Source: Selaginella tamariscina (taxonomy: Eukaryota > Streptophyta > Lycopodiopsida > Selaginellales > Selaginellaceae). Taken from it: a stretch of DNA of 64,000 bases. How positions within the stretch are numbered: the stretch's first letter is position 1; each line of letters starts with the position of its first letter. The notes below the pieces were generated by a model. The model was not told the DNA's origin, made no database searches, and saw nothing but the letters and a program-made list of their open reading frames with translations. A program made the position numbers and the translations under genes. Location of the stretch: positions 558,001-622,000 of the forward strand of contig PUQB01000077.1 of the NCBI GenBank assembly GCA_003024785.1, written 5' to 3'. Positions 59,501 through 64,000 of this stretch are shown here, in pieces.

Positions 59501-60350
59501 TTTAAGTTGTACTTTGTTCAAATCAGGTGACTTGAACTTAGTAAACTATTTCACTTAATGTTACTTATAGTTAGCGTCATTAAAATATTGTGAACATTGG
59601 ACAATACTTCGATTACATTGGATCTAAGAACCAACTGCTTAACATATTCATCATATGTTAATATTTGACATTTCGTTGTATTATAAGTTCATCATCATAA
59701 TCTGCTTCTGGAGTTACACTCTGAAAAATATGCATCATAATGAGAGTTTATTTTACACTTTATGTCAAAATGTAGTGTTTCCTCTTATGTTTGAATATGC
59801 CCCCTTTTCCAAAGTCAAAGATGCACATTTGAACATAAGTCTTTCCCCGTTTAAACACTATAGTTGGACTCGATATTGAATCTTGACCTAAGCCAAAACT
59901 TAATCGACATAGTCACATTTTCAAATCATGTGTTATCCCAAATTCAAACACCTTAAAGAAAAAGAAAAATTTTCAATAATGTGTAAACTTAGGATATCAC
60001 AAGACCCACTTCATAAGACTTAGTTTGTAAGCCAGAACAAACTAACACGCCACGTCTTGTGGAAGTATATGGTAAAGTAACCTGAACATCCATAATGTAA
60101 AGTAACCTGGCCTACAGCTTGGAAGTTATCATCCAAGTGCTACCTTCAACATTAGAGTCCATAACCCACACTCACTTATGGAGTAGGTGTACTTTGAAGA
60201 GTTATGGATCTTAGGACCAACTTTCCATGCAAAATTCAGACGTTAGCCGAAAGTGATAAAGTATTTCAAGAATTTAAAACTAACTAAACCCTAAAACACA
60301 CCACACTTTAGGCAGTCCTACTGACCGTAGAGAATAGTTCCGATACCAAT

Positions 60351-62078
60351 TGTTAGAGTTTTAAACCAAAGGGCCAACACGTGGCAACACGTGGATGCCA
60401 AGTGGCTTTCAACATCATCACCTTGTGTGAGCAACGCTAAGTCTTCCAAGATAACCCTAAGAATCTAACTCATGAGCCGAATTAGGCAAAAGACTTAGAA
60501 TCTTACCCTAAGTCCCCTAGAATGACCATCCCCTAAACCCTAGAGGATAACCCAAGTAGACTTTAGGATCATGTCCTAGTAGACCTAGACAGGCTCATGC
60601 CCTAACCCCACAAAGGAAATGTGTTTCACACATACCCCCGTGACAGAGCCAAGGCATCGTCACTTACCCCTTGAGGAATCAACCTCATTCGGGAGTACAA
60701 CCCCTTTAGGGGACAAGGGGTACCCTGAACCACGACTAACCCCTAAGGGTTTGGGTGGCCAAGTCATACCCTAGACCTAGCGCTAGTACTTAATGAGGAC
60801 ACGAGTGTTCTACTAAGTAAACTCCCTAGAGTTAGGTTTGGAAAACCCTAAGTATATGACCTTGCGAGTGCTTCACGAAAAGGTTCCTGCTAACAAGCGT
60901 AGGTTGTTCAACCCCTAAATTCCAAAAAGGACACTCCCCTAGCCAAGTGTGCCTAAGCGCACCTGGTTACGAGACCTAACCTTTCTTAAGCAAATGCCCA
61001 AGGCTTAGCACCCTAGCACGAGCACAAGCATGCATGTTTGTTAGAGTATCCAACCCCTTGGTGACAAGCCCATAACATAACCCCAAAGGGCGTGCCTTGG
61101 GCATTGTACCGTGTGACATTTAGCTCAGTGTCACATCTCCATGTGACATTGCCTTCCCCGATGTGGGCTATCATGCCATAGCCCTTAGATTCAAGAGATG
61201 CACCAAGTGCCACAAATGTGACTCTTAAATGCCAGCTCTAAAACCCCTTAGTGTACCCTTAGGAACTGGTAATGTGAACCTGTCAAACAAGATCCTACAC
61301 CCACAGTTGGTCAAGGACACGGATGTGCCTTGCTTGGCTATGAGTGCTACACCCAGCTTGACGTGGAGGAGGAGGCTGGAGACAAGCCTCAACTCTGCCT
61401 CTTGGATCGTGCATCCCAACAAGACCTCCCAGGCATGGATTCGCCAACGTTAAGGGTAAGCTACCCTAAAGGTGGGACGTACCCCTGTCATCTGGAAGTT
61501 AAGGCGGCACAACAGAGGGTTGTGCCTTGACACAAGCTAAAGCTTGTACCAAGAGAAGAGTAACGAGCTCAATCATGAACCCAGAAACCCTCACTCTTAC
61601 ATACTCTACCTTATTTATGTGATAGAGCCCCCCCCCTCTTTTCCTGAATGTATATGTGGGTTGGCACAAATTTCGCTAGCCCCTTATTAAGTTAATGAGA
61701 GAGTGCTCAACTTAGCTTAACTTTAACCCTAAAACCCTACCCAAGGGGTGGGTTTTTAGGGTGTGGGTTAGGGCAACCCTAGGGTTAGGTCAACCCTAGG
61801 GGTGTTCCTAACCCTACTAAACACGCTAAACTCATTTACATTAACCAATCAGCCTAACTGGGATGTCAAAATTGGGGGTGGGTTTTTAAAAGGTAAGTTC
61901 TAGCTTTGCTTAGAGTTTCTTGCAAATACCTAATGACACCCGGCTGGACCATCACCAGATACCCAGTGCATTAAGTAGGCTTGTTTCCTACTACATCTAG
62001 GGTCCATCAACATAGTACAGTAGGTAACAACAGTCAACATTCAAAGTAAAGGGTCGAGTCATAGTAAAAACTATGACA
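60351..62078 (-). repeat. 5' LTR of the LARD-like element
   Basis: This is the partner of 54802-56515. Its inner end is followed immediately by the tRNA-Met-type primer site. It ends with CTATGACA at 62078. Confidence 0.82.
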
Positions 62079-62083
62079 CATAT

Positions 62084-64000
62084 GTTTCTCTATAGAAAGT
62101 GCAAATATTTGAGATTCACAATGGTACCTATGATTAAAAGAATTAACCAAACAAATAAACATAAAAAAAGAAGAAATTAAACATACTTAAAAGTATCTTG
62201 TCGAGATGAAACCTTTCAATAATTATTCACTGCTACAGCAAATAACTTTGTGATGCATCCAGTGCAAACTTCCCTTACATGTAATTAAATTTGTTAGCCA
62301 CAATATAATATCTATATGTGTATACTTACCTTCATTACTTAGATCATGAATTGCAACACATAACACAAAGAAGTGCAAGATAACAACGATTTGTTAATTG
62401 TTACAAACTCACACGTCCCATACATATACATGAAGTATCATGTTATACTCCTTGTAAAGTACAACCTTTGTTGATGGCTTCATGGTTTGCCTCCCATTGT
62501 TGTTTGCTCATGATTGCTTGTCTTAGTAGTTGCCATCGAGCTTACTAAAATGCTAACCTCTCTCAAATGTTGGAGCCATGATCTCAAAGCTAATTCCATA
62601 CCATACCTTCTATAAATTCTTTACTACATCCTCATAGCTTACTACAAACAATCCTATATGGACCAAAATTTTACCAGAATGTATGTTGGGCCTCACGAAC
62701 ACTTTTCAAGGTATATTTTAAAATGTTTGGGAGGAAGGAGGCTATCACTATCATGTGTTTGCAAAAGGTACAAGTTGGTGACTCTTGTGAAGTAATAAAA
62801 CATCACATAGGCCAATATAATTTTACATACCTCATATGACATGTTGCCTTAATTGTTTGTAGAAAAAATCATGCAACGTCTTGAACCACTTTCCATGTAA
62901 TAGTGAAAGTGAAAGTGAAAATTACAAAAGAGAGCCACTTGACAAAATGTATCTCATCGAATTGGCACATTTATAAAATGAACATGTGGTTATTGCTTGA
63001 GCAAATCTCAAGCTGTCACAAAGTTCTTGCATGATATTAAGCTCTTTGTCACTCCAACTATACTGTATCAGTTATATGTAGCTAGATTGTTGGTTGAGGA
63101 TGACATGAGAAAATGTAAGCTATTGAAATACATCACTGATATCATTTATAACTACTTTTGATTGTTGTGCAAATACTTAGTGTTCATTCATAATAACTTG
63201 CCAATAGACAAAAACACTTGAATGGACATTGTGGCACACATTGTATTCATCTTGCACGACCTACTCCTCACAACTTTAGCAAGGTGTTGCATGGTTGAGT
63301 CAATGCGTCATATCAAATATACACTACTTCAAAAGATCAAAACTGCATGCAAACAAAATTCACCATAACTTTATATGATAAAAAAGCATATATGGTAAAA
63401 GCATATTATAATAAAGGCATATACGGTAAAAGACATACCTATAACAATTAGTCAAATGAGAAAGACAAGATTTCCGAAGTTTTTGGACATGAGCAAAGTT
63501 CTCTTCATTTTCCGCTTTGAGTACATCCCTTATTGTAGCATCTTATTTTTAAGTTGTCTTAAAAGTCTTTTCAAACTATAGAAACACCATTGAATAAAGA
63601 AATGACTATAATACCAAATATATTTCTTCTTTTTTAGCATAAGCTAGTGAGTAATGAGAGTTTTGTAGGTAGGTCTCCATCAAAAGTCAATTTTAAAGAG
63701 CCACTTGTTGCCAAGGAATCAACAAGCACTCTAGTTAGTCCTATAGCCATTGTTCTAGCCAAGGAACTAGTAAGTACTCTACCATCGAGCACTCTAGTTA
63801 ATGCTATAACTATTGTGTTCTTAGGAGTCTTTCAAGTAAAACACTTTTAATGCCCACAAGTGCTTAACCTTGTGCTTTAACAAGCTCTTTAGTTATTCTT
63901 ATAAGCAATCAAGTGTCCTTAGTGATACAAAATGTCTCAGCTACTCCAACATGCATTCTAGAAATACCAATAAATGTTGTAGCTAAGTGGAAGCATGTAA
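62084..64000. other. AT-rich flank, nothing recognised
   Basis: No gene or element could be identified. A short direct repeat (GCACTCTAGTTA at about 63728 and 63799) lies within the open frame near 63650-63850, which looks like low-complexity sequence and not a gene. Confidence 0.4.

Larger units (their letters stand above)
54802..62078 (-). mobile_element. Non-coding LTR retroelement (LARD-like), looks structurally whole
   Basis: Two long LTRs in the same orientation, 54802-56515 and 60351-62078 (1.71 and 1.73 kb), bound a ~3.8-kb interior. The LTRs start TGT and end ACA on the minus strand. Directly inside the 5' LTR (60338-60350) the complement reads TTGGTATCGGAAC, close to the initiator-Met tRNA primer site. 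Inside the 3' LTR (56516-56530) is a purine tract. The flanking pentamers CGTAT and CATAT differ at one base, as expected for a 5-bp target duplication. No gag or pol pattern is seen in the interior, so it would depend on proteins from another element. By eye the LTRs differ by a modest number of substitutions, which implies middle age. Confidence 0.78.

Noticed and set aside
63647-63850. 67-codon ORF with Ser/Val/Leu-rich repeats
   Set aside because: It consists of short internal repeats in AT-rich DNA, without start context or family resemblance.

Overview
The window looks like nuclear DNA of a seed-free land plant (bryophyte, lycophyte or fern). The reasons are GT-AG introns, plant-type telomere motifs (TTTAGGG), Copia and Gypsy retroelement remains, and above all terpene synthases of the microbial type (MTPSL), which among land plants are known from non-seed lineages. 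I cannot name the species. Host genes are sparse. Most of the window is layered mobile DNA.

Layout. Positions 1-843 are the right end of a Mutator-like (MULE) transposon. At 2.7-5.5 kb an MTPSL gene (-) and a CYP71-clan P450 gene (+) sit head to head across about 250 bp, enclosed by ~600-bp inverted repeats. A whole MULE follows (6178-14124). Then comes a second, more decayed MTPSL/P450 pair (14.56-16.92 kb), a fold-back repeat around a different P450 fragment (17.2-18.6 kb), a Copia fragment, and a second whole MULE (19002-26876) with a perfect 9-bp target duplication. Copia and Gypsy fossils fill 26.9-35.6 kb and contain a solo LTR with a clean 5-bp duplication. A second, unrelated DNA element (about 35559-50205, 18-bp terminal inverted repeats matching at 17 positions) follows. 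To its right are a DUF642 cell-wall gene, Copia scraps, and a whole-looking non-coding LTR element (54802-62078). The last 1.9 kb is AT-rich with nothing recognised.

Main result. Both DNA-element families have the same plan. Each carries a transposase-type gene and, divergently transcribed, a gene for a ParB-like domain joined to an N4/N6-type DNA methyltransferase fold. Arrays of perfect palindromes occupy the space between the two genes: CAGTCGGCATGCCGACTG in the MULE and GGCGGGATTAATCCCGCC in the second element. The two transposases are unrelated (MULE with SWIM finger; DUF7869-type). The ParB-methylase partners look homologous. In both, the catalytic DPPY-type motif is altered (DLPN and DRRV) while the element-1 copies keep a good SAM-binding motif. 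AGAATATTCT-type palindromes also lie just inside the ends of both families. I infer a recurrent transposon partner module, possibly a DNA-binding or modification accessory whose sites are the palindromes. The second element also carries an FCP1/NIF-type phosphatase-like gene.

The MTPSL/P450 pairs would make and oxidise a terpene, but the genes as read here carry several frame breaks, so their function is uncertain.
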